Positions 36,330 through 49,713 of a stretch of 64,000 nt of DNA are shown here, piece after piece. The first letter of the stretch is position 1. Every line of letters starts with the position of its first letter. The notes under the pieces are model-generated. The model was not told the DNA's origin. It saw nothing but the letters and a program-made list of their open reading frames with translations, and searched no databases. This DNA is from Apiospora phragmitis (taxonomy: Eukaryota > Ascomycota > Sordariomycetes > Amphisphaeriales > Apiosporaceae). The stretch lies in NCBI GenBank assembly GCA_038363925.1, contig JAQQWL010000003.1, positions 744,001-808,000 of the forward strand. The letters are read 5' to 3'. A program made the translations under genes and the position numbers.

Positions 36330-37871
36330 TGTGCTGGTTGTTGAATGTTGTGGCTGTGGGTGAGGAAGTGACGATGCTGGACCCTCGATTCTCCAGGAAG
36401 CCCTTGAGATTCGACGACGAAGTGATATATGCCTTGAATAAAGCCCCTGGATGATCAGCGCGCTCCCTAGGTCGCGAATGTACGGTCGGGGAAAGCTCTT
36501 GATCTTGGATAGCCTTGGCAGCTTGGTTGTGAAAAGGGAGGCAAGTAGATTCACAGGTTCAACTAGCTGGGTTCTTCGTACGGGGATGGGAAATATGACA
36601 ATGAATCCCAAGGACAACTTCACTCCTTAATCGTAGGCAGTGCCCCTTTTGATCTGTGTTATGCATGTAGTGGCTTTGGCCAACAGAAATGATGAAAGTG
36701 AAGTTGTACAAATGTTGTATGAGGTTACCGTCGATGAGGCAACCACGCCCCACCAAACAAGCCGTATCGATAACGATAAGATAGCGCTATACCGTGCTGG
36801 TGACGCTAGCTTGGTTTTCCGATAAGCATCTGGGCCGCTTCCCATTGCTTGAACTGGTTCAAGAAATAATTACAACAATAATGGCAAGCTTTTATCCGAA
36901 CGGGTCTTTGCGCTTTCATAAATTTCGCGCTCAGATCCTGGCAGTGATATTTCCTTCAGCCATCAACTATAGCTCTTTATATGCCCTCTCCTTTGCCTTG
37001 AAGAGATCCTCATTTCAAGCTCCAAGAACGACCTCAGCTTGCCTGGTCGCTTCCTCGGTTCATGGCCCAAAGTCGTTAGTTAGCGCGCGGGAAGTGGGTT
37101 TAGCGCAAGACATCCCCAGCCGTGCTGTACCTCTGACAGCCCATTCTTGCTCAACTCGAGCATCCACACTGTCCTGGCCCACGTGTTTCGCACCCATTTC
37201 ACAGTTTCAGATTGGCTTTGCACACATCCCTGAGTACTTCCACATCATCGCAGGACTCGACTGGAGTCATCAGCGCCCATCCGCCCAATCAGACACAGCC
37301 TGTTGCATCTGTCGGTCGGCCCGTGTGCAGCGTGCACCTCAAAGCAGCTCAATCAGGCAGTCCCATCATCAAGGTGGGAGCTGTACAATAGTTCAACACC
37401 TCAAATCATCTCAATCCCACCAACGAACCCTCCCATTATCGCCGACTTCGACATCGCACCTTCGAGCTGTTGAAAAACGACCGACTGCTCCTCTCCCCCG
37501 TCATCGGCCTTGTCAACATAACAGAGCGCGTGTCGCATGAAGCAGCTCAGCCTCAATGGTGTCTGTCGCCCTCTGCTGAAGTTGTAGCAGACACGGCCGA
37601 GGGCGCAGACGGCTCAGTGGTTGATCATCAAGGGGACAGGTCCGCAGAAACGACCCAACGCTTGATTATCGACTGTCCACTCTGCCATCAAATACCTCGA
37701 CTGTCGATACGACCGAGTCGATCTCCTTGCTGGTACCTCGAAGTAGCAACGATAATTGATGATCGCTTCGTCCGCGACGAAACAACCTACGAGAGCCAGC
37801 CTCTCATATAATTTCAATTTTGTTGTCTTCGATACTCACACACACGCACTTCGTCAGAACCAGCAGACATC
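36330..37871. promoter_or_regulatory. Divergent promoter and leader region between RTF2 and TOR
   Basis: About 1.5 kb separates the two start codons. A long plus-strand frame (36,794-37,540) is open but has biased leader-like composition and no domain. The last 70 bases before TOR are typical leader sequence with CACACACACG. Several short upstream ATGs precede TOR and could act as uORFs if the leader is long. Confidence 0.45.
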
Positions 37872-40800
37872 ATGTCGGTCCCGGTTAATAACCCCACTGC
37901 TGCGGCCCAGCAAGCACTGAACAATACGTTGGATGATATCGTCAAGGATCTCAAAGCCAAGTCAGAATACCCGAACCCGTTTCTCTACCGATCAGTTCGG
38001 CGTAGCACATCTCTCCGTCGTAGTTCGGTGTGCTATAGTGTAGCACTCGAGAGCAGCTACTCGTATTACTCTCACAAAACCTTGCTCAATACTGACAGGT
38101 ATCCGACTTCGGACAGGGCGAGCGACGAAACACGCAAACATGCGGCATTGCGTTTGCGAGAAATGGTGGTATCCAAATCCAAAGGTAAGTCTCTCGGAGT
38201 GGGAACTTGGCAATACTAATACAAGATGTGTACTTGGTGGTGAGCATGAGCCTTGGAAGGGCTTGGAAACGGGCAGTCTGGCTCGACTTGCAGACATATT
38301 TGGGGGGGGGGAGGGGCGCACAAGGTCGTTGCCTGGGCAATTTTGTGAATCCGTACTTCCAAGGCGGCTACGCTGAAGGCGATGGCATTTTGTAAGCTTG
38401 CTTTTGGTTCAGGCAATTTTGGTCCTGAAGAAGCACGAATAAGCCTGCCTCAAGTTTTTAAGGATTCTGCATCTGGAAGAAGCCAACGGCCTCAGGCTAC
38501 GCTCATGCTCACCTACCAAAGGCAATATTGTTCATTGCAGGAACACCACCAAAACTTGCTTCAGAACTTGGTTTGGTTTGCTAACGGAGATGTGGTGTTA
38601 GACTTGGGGACTGATCAGTTCACATACTTCTACAACAACGTTAACCAGAAGATAACGCAACTAATTCACAGCAGCGTTCCCGCAGATCGCCTGGGCGGTG
38701 TTTACGCAATGGACGCCCTTGCAGATTTCGACGCCGTGGATGCCACCATCAAATACACACGTTTCATGAATAACTTGAAGACAATTCTCCGTGGTCAAGA
38801 CACGGTACCTATGCAGCCTGCTGCTATTGCCCTGGGCAAGCTGTGCCGGCCAGGCGGCTCTCTCATTTCCGAACTTGTCGAATCCGAAGTCAAGACATCC
38901 TTGGAATGGCTTCAATCAGATCGCGTCGAGGAGAAGCGATATAGCGCCGTCCTCGTGCTGCGTGAACTCGCTCGGAATTCACCCACTCTCATGTACCAAT
39001 ATGTCGGCTTGATCTTCGAGCTCGTCTGGGTGGGCCTGCGCGATCCTCGACAACTTATCCGAGTGGCCTCCGGCGAGACAGTTTGCGCTTGCTTCCGAAT
39101 TATTCGTGAACGAGACCAAGAGATGAAGAGCGGCTGGATGCATAAGATGTACAACGAGATGATCTCTGGCCTCAAGATTAACACAATAGAGTCTGTCCAT
39201 GGATCACTGCTGGTACTCAAGGAGCTACTCGAGCAGGGTGGCATGTTCATGCAAGACCATTACATGGAGGCTTGCGAGATTGTCTATCGGCATCGCGACC
39301 ACCGAGATACCATCATACGAAAGACGGTGGTAGTGCTCACGCCGGATCTGGCTAACTACGCGCCGTCTGAGTTCTCACACCAATATCTCCACAAGTTCAT
39401 GGTCTACCTTTCCGGCATGTTGAAGAAGGATAAGGAGCGTAACGACGCCTTCCTAGCCATCGGCAACATTGCCAACTCCGTCAAGAGTGCGATTGCCCCC
39501 TATTTGGATGGAGTGTTGATCTATGTGAGAGAAGGTCTCAGTATCCAATCTCGGAAACGAGGCTCGGTTGACCCAGTCTTCGACTGTATTAGCAGACTTG
39601 CCGTTGCTGTTGGTCAGACCCTGAGCAAGTACATGGAGGCCTTGCTGGATCCTATCTTCGCCTGTGAGCTTACACCAAAGCTGACTCAAGCTCTTGTGGA
39701 CATGGCATTTTACATCCCACCCGTCAAGGCAACTATTCAGGAACGCCTACTGGACATGCTGAGTAAAGTCCTCTGCGGAGAGCCTTTCAAACCCCTAGGC
39801 GCCCCAACACCTAATACACTCGCGTCCGTGCCGGTGATACCAAAAGATCCCAAGGATCCTTATGCATATGAGCACAGGAAGGCGGAAGTAAAGCTTGCCC
39901 TCAATACATTGGGCAGCTTCGATTTCTCTGGTGAGTACTTCTTGTTATCCTGCAATACAAGTTGCGTGGTGGTGCTGGTAGCGGAAGTGATACTAATCTA
40001 AGTGCTAGGATACGTTCTCAACGAATTCGTTCGGGATGTGGCCATCAAGTATGTCGAAGATGACGACGCGCAAATCCGCGAAGCGGCCGCCCTCACATGC
40101 TGCCAACTCTACGTTCGCGACCCTATCGTCAATCAGACTAGTTATCACGCTCTCCAGGTTGTCGGTGATGTTATAGAGAAACTTTTGACTGTAGGAGTGG
40201 CCGACCCCGAAGCCGGTATCCGACGAACAGTCCTCGCCGCACTTGATGAGCGCTTCGACCCTCACTTGGCCAAAGCCGAGAATATCCGTACCCTTTTCTA
40301 CGCCCTCAATGACGAAGACTTCTCCATCAGAGAAGTGTCCATTTCCATCATAGGCCGATTGGCCCGCTACAACCCTGCCTATGTTATTCCATCACTACGA
40401 AAGACCCTTATTCAGATGCTCACAGAACTGGAATACACTGATGTGGCGCGCAACAAAGAGGAGAGCGCCAAGTTACTTAGCCTTCTCGTCCAGAATGCGC
40501 AAGGCCTCGTCAAGCCCTATGTTGAACCCATGATGGCCGTCCTTCTCCCCAAAGCGCGAGACACAAGCCCAGCTGTGGCGGCTACTATCCTCAAAGCTAT
40601 TGGAGAGCTCTGCACGGTTGGGGGAGAAGACATGCTCATCCACAAAGAGAAGCTTATGCCCATCATCATTGACGCACTACAGGATCAAAGCTCGACCGCG
40701 AAGCGTGAAGCGGCCCTCCACACGCTTGGCCAACTTGCTAGCAACAGTGGCTACGTGATTGACCCCTACCTCGAATACCCCGAACTGCTCGAGATCCTCC

Positions 40801-43800
40801 AGGCGATCATTCGATCCGAACCACAGCGCGGACCTCTCCGACAGGAAACGATCAAATTGATGGGTATTTTGGGTGCATTGGATCCTTACCGCCATCAGGT
40901 ATTTACCCGCTTTTTTGACGAACTCAACAGCTTCTGTACTATCGACAAGTGGAGATACAAGTACAAGCCTAACAGACCGAATGACTACCTATATGCATTC
41001 GAGGAAGACCCCGAAAAATACTGGGAGTTAGCTAACCGAAAGATACAGCAAGTCGAAGAGCGGATACCCGACGCCAAACAAAACGTCGAAGCCACACGCA
41101 TGACGGATATTTCGCTTATGATGACTGGGTTGACGCCTTCTGCTAAGGAGTATTACCCTACCGTCGTCATCAATGCCCTACTTAACATCCTGAAAGACCA
41201 GTCCCTCCAGACACACCATGCTGCTGTTGTTGAGGCCATTATGAACATCTTCCGCACTCTTGGTCTCGAATGTGTCCCGTTCCTTGATCGCATCGTTCCA
41301 GCTTTCATCTCCACGATCAGGACATGCCCAGACACGAAGAAGGAGCCCTACTTTAGTCAACTAGCTGGCTTGGTCAACATCGTGAGACAGCACATTCGCA
41401 ACTTTCTACCGGAGATCGTAGATACGCTGCAAGACTTCTGGCCTAAGTCCTCTGGCCCACTTCAGTCAACGATACTATCCCTGATTGAGGCGATATCCAG
41501 ATCTCTTGAAGGGGAGTTCAAGATCTACCTTGCGCGCCTGCTCCCGATGATGCTTAGTGTGCTCGACAAGGACACATCACCAAAGCGGATACCTTCCGAG
41601 AAAGTCTTGCATGCTTTCCTTGTCTTCGGGGCGAGCGCTGAAGAGTATATGCATCTCATCATCCCAGTGGTCGTTCAGACTTTTGAGAAGCTCGGACAGC
41701 CTACATTCTTGCGCAAGTCGGCTGTCGAGACCATTGGAAAGATCTCTCGCCAAGTCAACCTCAATGACTACGCAGCCAAGATCATCCATCCGCTAGCTCG
41801 TCTCTTGGCTACCCCGGCAGACATGTCACTGAGGCATGCTGCTCTCGATACTCTCTGCGCCCTCATCCAGCAACTTGGCAAGGACTACTTGCATTTCATG
41901 GGTACTGTGAATAAGGTTCTGCAGGCATATCCCATTCAACACCAGAACTATGAACTCCTTGTCAGCAAGTTGCAGAAAGGCGAGGTGCTTCCACAAGACC
42001 TGAGCTCCGAGACGCAGTTTGTCGACCAACAAGACGAGCCAATCTTTGCCGAACTTGGATCCAAGAAGCTCGAGATGAATGCTATCCATCTCAAAACCGC
42101 TTGGGATACGAAGGGGAAGTCGACCAAGGAAGATTGGCAGGAGTGGCTGAGAAGGTTCAGCACAACCCTTCTCACTGAATCGCCCAACCATGCTCTGCGG
42201 GCTTGTGCGGTCCTTGCCAGCATGCATCTCCCACTCGCACGCGAGCTGTTTAACTCTGCCTTCGTTTCTTGCTGGAGCGAGCTTTATGAGAACTACCAGG
42301 ACGAGCTGATCGTGAATATTGAACAAGCCATTAAGTGTGAGCATGTTCCGCCGGATCTGCTGGGTCTTCTGCTCAACTTGGCCGAGTTCATGGAGCATGA
42401 CGACAAGGCTCTTCCGATCGACATCAGGATTCTTGGAAGAGAAGCAGCCCGCTGCCATGCTTATGCCAAGGCACTTCACTATAAGGAACTTGAGTTCTTG
42501 CAAGGTCAGAGCGGCCCGGCTGTCGAGGCACTGATCGACATCAACAATCAGCTGCAGCAGTACGATGCAGCAATCGGCATTCTCCGCAAGGCCCAGCTCT
42601 ATAAAGATGGTATCCGCCTAAGAGAGACATGGTTCGAAAAGCTGGAGAGATGGGACGAGGCTTTGGAGTCGTATAACAAACGCGAAGCGAATGTTCCAGC
42701 CGACCAAGCAATCCCTATCGACATTGTTATGGGCAAGATGCGATGTTTCCATGCCTTGGGCGAGTGGGATGCCCTTGCAGGCTTGGCAGGCAATACTTGG
42801 TCCAACTCAGCTCCCGAGATCCAACGATTGATTGCCCCTCTCGCTACTGCCGCTGCATGGGGCCTGGGCAAATGGGATGCCATGGATAACTACCTGCAGT
42901 CTCTTAAGCGCCACTCTCCAGATAGGTCCTTCTTCGGCGCCATTCTTGCTCTTCACCGAAACCAATTCCGAGAGGCAGCCGCCTGCATCCAACAGACCCG
43001 TGAGGGCCTTGATACGGAGCTTAGTGCGCTTGTTAGTGAATCGTACAACCGAGCGTACCAAGTTGTGGTTAGAGTCCAAATGCTTGCGGAGCTTGAAGAG
43101 TTGATTGTGTACAAGCAAGCCGATGACAAGAAGAAGGCGACGTTGCGTCGAACATGGGAGGTGCGCCTTCAAGGTTGCCAACGCAACGTAGAGACCTGGT
43201 CAAGGATGTTGCGTCTCCGCGGACTGGTACTCGCACCCCATGAGAACATGCACATGTGGATCAAGTTCTGCAACCTATGCAGGAAGTCACAGCGCATGGG
43301 TCTTGCTGAGAAGTGGCTCAAGCAGCTTATCGGCACCGAGGCTCCTTTGGAGTCGGTCATTCCGTACTGGAGCAACGAGAACATGTCGCAAACCCCTAAC
43401 AGGAGAGTGATGACGTCTCCGCCGCCCATCATGTACGCGATCTTGAAGTACCAGTGGGAGTACGGCCAAACGCCAGACCTACGCAAGAAAGAGTACCCCG
43501 AGAACACGTTAGCCTGCCTCCGTGCTTTCACATCCGACATCAGCCGCCAATTCGATGTTGTTCGGAGCAACATACAGCCGCAGGTATCTAATGACCTGGG
43601 TGTGATGGCCCCGACCAATGAGTTCGGCTACCCCGTCTCTAACCCCCAGGCACAAGCCCAACGTATCAACCTTCGATCCCTTGACGAGTTGAACGAGTAC
43701 ACCCATCTCTTAGCCAAGTGCTACCTCCGACAAGGTGAATGGCAGGTTGCTCTGAACAAGGATGACTGGCAATACCACAACGTGCAGGATATCCTGACCT

Positions 43801-46081
43801 CGTACTCTAAGGCAACCCAATACAACCCCAAGTGGTACAAGGCTTGGCATGCTTGGGCACTGGCGAACTTTGAGATTGTCCAGGCCATCGGCTCGCCATC
43901 TGTCAATGGAGCAATCTCCCGGATGGACCCAGCCGTCGTCGTCGGTCACGTTGTTCAAGCCGTACAAGGATTCTTCAAGTCTATTGCCCTATCTTCCGGC
44001 AGTTCTCTTCAGGACACTCTTCGGCTCCTCACCCTTTGGTTCGCCCATGGGGGTAGCAGCGAAGTCAATACCGCAGTTGTACAAGGCTTCGGTACTGTCA
44101 GTGTCGATACGTGGCTCGAAGTGATTCCGCAGCTCATTGCTCGCATTAACCAGCCAAACAGCCGGGTGCGACAGTCTATTCACAATCTGCTGTCCGATGT
44201 CGGACGAACCCATCCTCAGGCCCTTGTATACCCCCTCACGGTAGCAATGAAGTCATCACAGAGCACGCGCAGGTCACGATCGGCCGCCCAAATCATGGAC
44301 AGCATGCGTGCACACAGCCCTAATCTGGTCGAGCAAGCCGATTCTGTGAGTCACGAGCTGATCCGTGTTGCTGTTCTTTGGCATGAGCAGTGGTACGAGG
44401 CACTCGAGGAAGCGTCGCGACTGTACTTTGGCGACCAAAACGTTGATGGCATGTTCAACACTTTGGGGCCGCTGCACGATCAGCTCGAAAGGGGCCCGCA
44501 GACTCTTCGCGAAATCAGCTTTGCGCAGACCTTTGGCCGCGACCTATCCGAAGCACGAGAATGGTGTCGCCATTACGAGTCGAGTCAAGATGTCAACGAC
44601 ATCAACCAAGCGTGGGAGCTGTACTACCACGTGTTCCGTCGGATCGGACGTCAGTTGCCACAGATGACATCTCTAGAACTGGCTTACTGTTCTCCTCAGT
44701 TGTTGGCTTCCAAGGACCTTGATCTAGCGGTACCTGGCACTTACAAGAGTGGCCAGCCTATCGTCCGAATCATCTCATTTGAACCGACTGTTAGCGTCAT
44801 CAATTCGAAGCAGCGTCCTAGGAAGCTGATCATGAACGGGAGCGATGGTAGCACATATGCCTTTGTCCTCAAGGGACACGAGGACATTCGTCAAGATGAG
44901 CGCTGCATGCAGCTCTTCGGTCTGTGCAATACACTGCTGGCTCATGATTCAGAATGCTATAAGAGACATCTCGGCATCCAGCGTTACCCAGCCATCCCTC
45001 TCAGTCAAAATTCGGGTCTACTCGGCTGGGTTCCCAACAGTGATACCTTGCATGTTCTTATCCGCGAGTACCGAGATACACGAAAGATTTTGACTAACAT
45101 CGAGCACCGCATCATGGTGCAGATGGCTCCGGACTATGAGACCCTCACACTCATGCAGAAGGTGGAGGTATTTGGCTACGCGCTGGACAACACTACTGGC
45201 CAGGACCTGTATCGCGTCCTCTGGCTTAAGAGCAAGTCGTCCGAGGCTTGGCTGGAGCGCCGAACTAACTACACGCGATCGCTGGGTGTGATGAGCATAG
45301 TGGGCTACATCCTCGGCCTTGGCGACCGTCATCCTAGCAATTTCATGCTTGATCGCGTTACTGGCAAGATCATTCATATCGATTTTGGCGACTGTTTCGA
45401 GGTGGCCTGCAAGCGAGACAAGTACCCCGAGCAGGTACCGTTCCGATTGACGCGCATGCTCACATATGCCATGGAGGTTAGCAACATCGAGGGCAGTTTC
45501 CGCATTACGTGCGAGCAGGTGATGCGGGTATTGAGAGATAACAAGGAGAGCGTCATGGCTGTTCTTGAAGCTGTAAGTATTGTATTCCGTTTCTATCCAC
45601 GTACTATGCTAATCTTAACCGCGACCAGTTCATTCACGATCCCCTCCTTAGTTGGGGCCTCACTAATGTTGCATCTCCCACGGGTCCCGACTTCCGCAAT
45701 GCTGACCGTGAGCATGCCATGGAGGCCAATCCTGGTGCTCCAAGAGCCAGACGACCATCGATTCTGGCAGCCAACCAGCCACCGTCCGAGTTCCTTGCGG
45801 GGCAGATTGATGGATCTGTTACGGGTGGCCCGCCAGGCGTTCGGGCTCGTGCTAGAACCAACTCGAGCGCAGTTAACGGCCACACCGAGAATATCGAGAC
45901 AGAGGCCCGCAATGCCAGGGCCGTTGAGGTGCTGGGCCGCGTTAGTCAGAAGTTGAACGGTCGTGATTTCAAGCCTGACGAGGAGCTGGAGCCGGTGACT
46001 CAGGTCAACAAGCTCATCATCCAGGCCACCAGGTTGGAGAACCTCTGCCAGCACTACATTGGATGGTGTCCTTTCTGGTAG
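37872..46081 (+). CDS. TOR2: TOR serine/threonine protein kinase (PIKK)
   Basis: Five exons, 37872-37960, 38099-38184, 38602-39930, 40009-45572 and 45629-46081, give 2,506 aa with all phases agreeing. The second intron (417 nt) is unusually long for this window. HEAT repeats fill the first half (RASDETRKHAALRLREMV, NNVNQKITQLIHSS, KWRYKYKPNRPNDYLYAF). The FAT domain follows. The FRB segment (LWHEQWYEALEEASRLYFG) keeps the rapamycin-contact Ser near residue 1971 and a Trp in NDINQAWELYYHVF. The kinase has RPRKLIMNGSDG, GHEDIRQDER, GLGDRHPSNFML (Asp near 2274) and HIDFGDCFE (Asp near 2293). The protein ends in a FATC tail, LCQHYIGWCPFW. It integrates nutrient signals in TORC1/TORC2 at vacuolar and plasma membranes. 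Only one TOR is usual in filamentous fungi, so the symbol is by homology. Confidence 0.97.
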
Positions 46082-49000
46082 AGAGGGGGGAAGGAATGTG
46101 TGTTCTTGCTTTCGCTCCATTGCATAGCGCTACTGGCGTACGCTTTCGAGATCGGCGTACCCCACGGCTTGGGACCATAATACTGTTGTGGCGTTGGGAG
46201 GATCAGATCACAAGATTTCGTCACGATAGCATTCCGGAGTTTGGCAAGAAGGGAGGCGGGATATCTGTGTCTTGTGTGTTGGTGTATATGTTCGGTTTTT
46301 CTATAGGGAGGAGGGAGTTCTCTTTCTTGATGACTTTTGAGGCGATTTGCTTTGAGAAGAAGAAGAGAGATCACATCTTTGGCTTGTTCTGGGAGGCGAT
46401 TGTTTTCTCCACGATGGAGATCTCGGAACCAGATGAATGCTCGCGGGTTCTTCTTTTCTCTTCCCTTTTCTCCCACCAGATGATAGTCGTTCGGTTTGTG
46501 GCGATCTTTGTATGTATGAGTATAATCACCCTCACATAGTGGACACTTTTTGATTGCGTTGACCTTGCAACCTCGTTGCCGTTGAAACGTGTGTGATGAT
46601 ATATCTTCGTTCGTTCGCCCGGTGTACCACAGGAGGGAGACCAGGCCCGCCGGGCCGCATGTATCACCACTAAGCCCCTTTACCGAAGCCATGCGTGCGA
46701 GCCAACGAGTATCCTTGAATCTGCAACAGCAAATCCTATTTCTTCCTTGTTCTTCTTCTTCTTTTTCCCCTCTTCTTTTTTCTTCTTAATTTCGATTGAA
46801 TACCACGTTCCAACAGCGAAGACAACCATGTCCTCGCCAGTAGTTTTCTCTATATATTCGTCTATTTACGTTCAAGTCAGCAATTAATAGTCCGTATACT
46901 CGAGTGCTATTACGTTGAGACTATGCTCGTCCATGAGGCTAGTCTTTCACATCCAACCAAAAGGTGCCGCAATTAGTTTGTAGACACTTCTAGGCACACC
47001 TGTTTCCTCGGTACCAGATTGGTGTTCATCAATAACATGATACAAGTCTAGCTAGCTGTCTAGTAGTAGCCATTCAAACATGCCTACAAGCTTTTCTCAT
47101 AACAGAGGAAGTAAGATATTCTCGTGTCTATAGCCAGCTCGAGATGGCAGTATTCCAGCCGCATTTCACCATCTTTTCTTGTACAAATATAGTAAATTAA
47201 ACCAGTTGTTCAGTCTACCCTAGCCATGGATAATCTTTCATGGCAACCAGCAAACAGGGGTCTATAATTGGAAGAAGAATTTCACTCATTTAGAGATCTA
47301 GAGATCTACATGTGCATAAAGAAATGTGTAGTTCTCGGCAGTTGTGAATGGACAGTCAGCCGGCTATAAAGAGCCACGGTTTTCACCCCTTACTCTAAGA
47401 CGCGGTAGGTATCTGGCATGCTACTGCCTCAGAGCGGTGATCTAATCACGATCTAGCCCCCTTTTTTTTTGTCCTTGAAGGATCGGCCAGGGTTGCATCG
47501 GATCGGCACTGCTGACAGTTGCTTGCTTGGTGCTGCGTACTTGTGTAATTCGTGACTTGTCCGTCGTGTCATCCTAGCACCTGAAGCCATGGTTCCAACA
47601 GCCAGTGGTCTGGGACGGTCTGGGGGAGGCTCAGACTCACTCCCGGAGGGGTTGTGAAGCACAGTGGCGTACTTCGATCGCCAAGGATCTCGTACGAGGA
47701 ATCGATCATGGCCACACGATGGTTTCATTATATCTCCTTGGCGCATGGCATGGTGTTTTCCTTGCACGGCAATCGAGCTGTCTGTCTGGCCTCCCATTTC
47801 TCGATTCTGATTTGCACTTGCAATTTGAATGAACCCGTGGCTAACTTCTGGTCGTTTGTCAGTTACTTTCAGTCGGGGGATTAGGTCAGTCTCAATTCGC
47901 TTACCTGCATGAAAATAAACAATTGCCACCTCGGGCCACGATCGGACCACCGACAGCCATGGAGCAGAGTGTCCGCCGACAGTCACATTTACCTTCGCCA
48001 CAGTCCACAAGTTCGGTGATGCAAAAGTAACACCCATGCCCAATCCAAGTAGCGCAAGCTACCCTGGGGCAGCAGCACATTGCTCTATCTGGTGCGCTGT
48101 CATTGACTCGTTGACAAATCGTGAGAGTTCCTGGCATGCTCCTCATTGTGCACTTGTCCAACAATTTAGTCATTGACTGATGGGCCGCGTTTTCTTTTCT
48201 CGAGAAACATATTTCTTTTGCCGTTTTCTGGCGAGCTGCTTTGCTGTGCCACTCGAGGGGAGAGGTTCTGTGCAATCACTACCCGAACGAGCCTATTGCA
48301 GCATCAGCAGCTGCGAGTGTCCAAACGAAACAACACACTTCCCGGAACCGCATCTCCGCAGCAACCTCAAGCAGAAGCGGCCTGTCAAGGACTGGAAAGT
48401 GACATCACTTCTTGTCATTCTTCTGACGCCATGGCCTCGATATCGAAACCGAGTTGGCCATGTGAGGTACTAGATAATAGCCAGTAAATCAATTGTAAAA
48501 GCCGATTACTCCTTTAAACTGCTACAAATCGGCAGTGCTCTCTTATTGGAACGGCGGGAGGACTCCGTTCTCGTGGTGAACCAATGATTCGGTTGTGTAC
48601 CCTCAAGGTTCTTGAAGATTGGGGGTTGGGTCGTACACACAAGGTAGGCCTGGCCTTTTCTCTGGCTGGAATTGAAAGGGCCCAGTACACAGTGAATCGT
48701 AACGGCGGTCTTCCACAAACCGAGGTGCACTTCGGGATATCTGACAAGGCGGGATGCACGATTCGTCGAAAGGGGATATGTTAGGAGACGAATCACGATG
48801 GCTTGGAGCTGCGGGCCGTGTATATAACGGTCAAACCGCCAGGGCAATCCACAATGGAAAGTCTGGGGGGATGCAGCGCCTTTTTATCTTACCTCCTTTG
48901 ACGAACGGGAGCACCCTCGGTCCAACCCACTCGCCCGCCCCCAAGTCTTGCTGCCTGACCCTGCTGACACGCGCGCGCGCGCACGCACACACACACGACG

Positions 49001-49377
49001 CCCTGAATACCTACGTACGCGCGAGCACTGCCTTGCTTTCTTTGTCTCAAACACGCGCTGTGTCCAGGTAATACCAGGCACGTAGCCCCGACTGTGGTTT
49101 CTGGAATTTGGTTGGCCAACTTCCCGGGGACCGAGTCCGATTAGTTCTAATGCCAGTTCTCTCTTAACCCTCACGTTCATGCTGCATTCTTTCTTCCACC
49201 CAGTCCTTTCCCCTCCCGTCCAAAGGCTACTCGCCCCCAAAGTTCCAATTCCTATCCAGCCCCCCTGAAAAAGGAACCTTCTTCTCAGAATGCCCTGTGT
49301 TGTCCCTTTACTCACACTCTTTTCTCGAACAGCATTAGGGTATTATTAGTAATAGGCCAAGAGGAACCCCATTCATC
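46082..49377. other. 3.3-kb intergenic region
   Basis: After TOR the sequence is non-coding with TTCTTCTTC tracts (46,740-46,790). The longest frame (47,453-48,043 minus, 196 codons) has no domain and its composition is not protein-like. An alternating CG/CA tract lies at 48,967-48,997 in the leader of the next gene. No RNA gene was recognised. Confidence 0.5.
48967..48997. repeat. Alternating purine-pyrimidine (CA/CG) tract
   Basis: Thirty-one bases alternate C with A or G without a break, including six CG steps in a row. Such tracts can adopt left-handed Z-DNA under supercoiling. It lies about 400 bases upstream of the Cys-rich gene, in a probable promoter or leader. Confidence 0.8.
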
Positions 49378-49713
49378 ATGTGTCGCAAGGTCAAAACGAA
49401 GTCGGTCTGTGCCACCTGCAACGACCGGATCGGGGAGAACACCAACACGCAATGGTGCCGGGATGCGCGACGCCGGGGCACGCTGGGCCGTTGCACCGCC
49501 GGCCTCCGCCGCGCCGAGGAGGAGTTCCGGGGCGAGGAGTGCCAGAAGTGCTGCCAGGCGCGCGAATCCTTCATGAACCAGCTGGAGATGAGCGACTTCG
49601 CCGCCAAGGGTCTGGGCTGGCGGAGGACCACGGGTGGCGGTGGAGATCGGGGCCGGGTGATGGACAACGACGGCGGCGATAGTGATGATTACGGTTCTCC
49701 TTACACGTGGTAG
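49378..49713 (+). CDS. Small cysteine-rich hypothetical protein
   Basis: A single exon of 111 aa. Eight Cys fall in the first 65 residues: MCRK, VCATCNDR, QWCRDA, GRCTAG and ECQKCCQA. The two CxxC pairs flanking single Cys residues look like a zinc-binding treble-clef arrangement and not a secreted disulfide protein, because there is no signal peptide. A Glu/Arg-rich helix (LRRAEEEFRGEE) separates the Cys groups, and the tail is Gly/Asp-rich. High GC at third positions matches the real genes nearby. Comparable small C-rich proteins of unknown function are common in ascomycetes. No named family is recognised. Confidence 0.6.
   Translation: MCRKVKTKSVCATCNDRIGENTNTQWCRDARRRGTLGRCTAGLRRAEEEFRGEECQKCCQARESFMNQLEMSDFAAKGLGWRRTTGGGGDRGRVMDNDGGDSDDYGSPYTW

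Noticed and set aside
36794..37540. A 248-codon open frame upstream of TOR
   Set aside because: It has no domain, its Ser/His/Arg-rich composition is leader-like, and it lies in the divergent promoter region. More likely a chance frame in the TOR leader.
47453..48043. A 196-codon minus-strand frame in the region after TOR
   Set aside because: No recognisable motif, no intron structure and no coding-type bias. Treated as chance.
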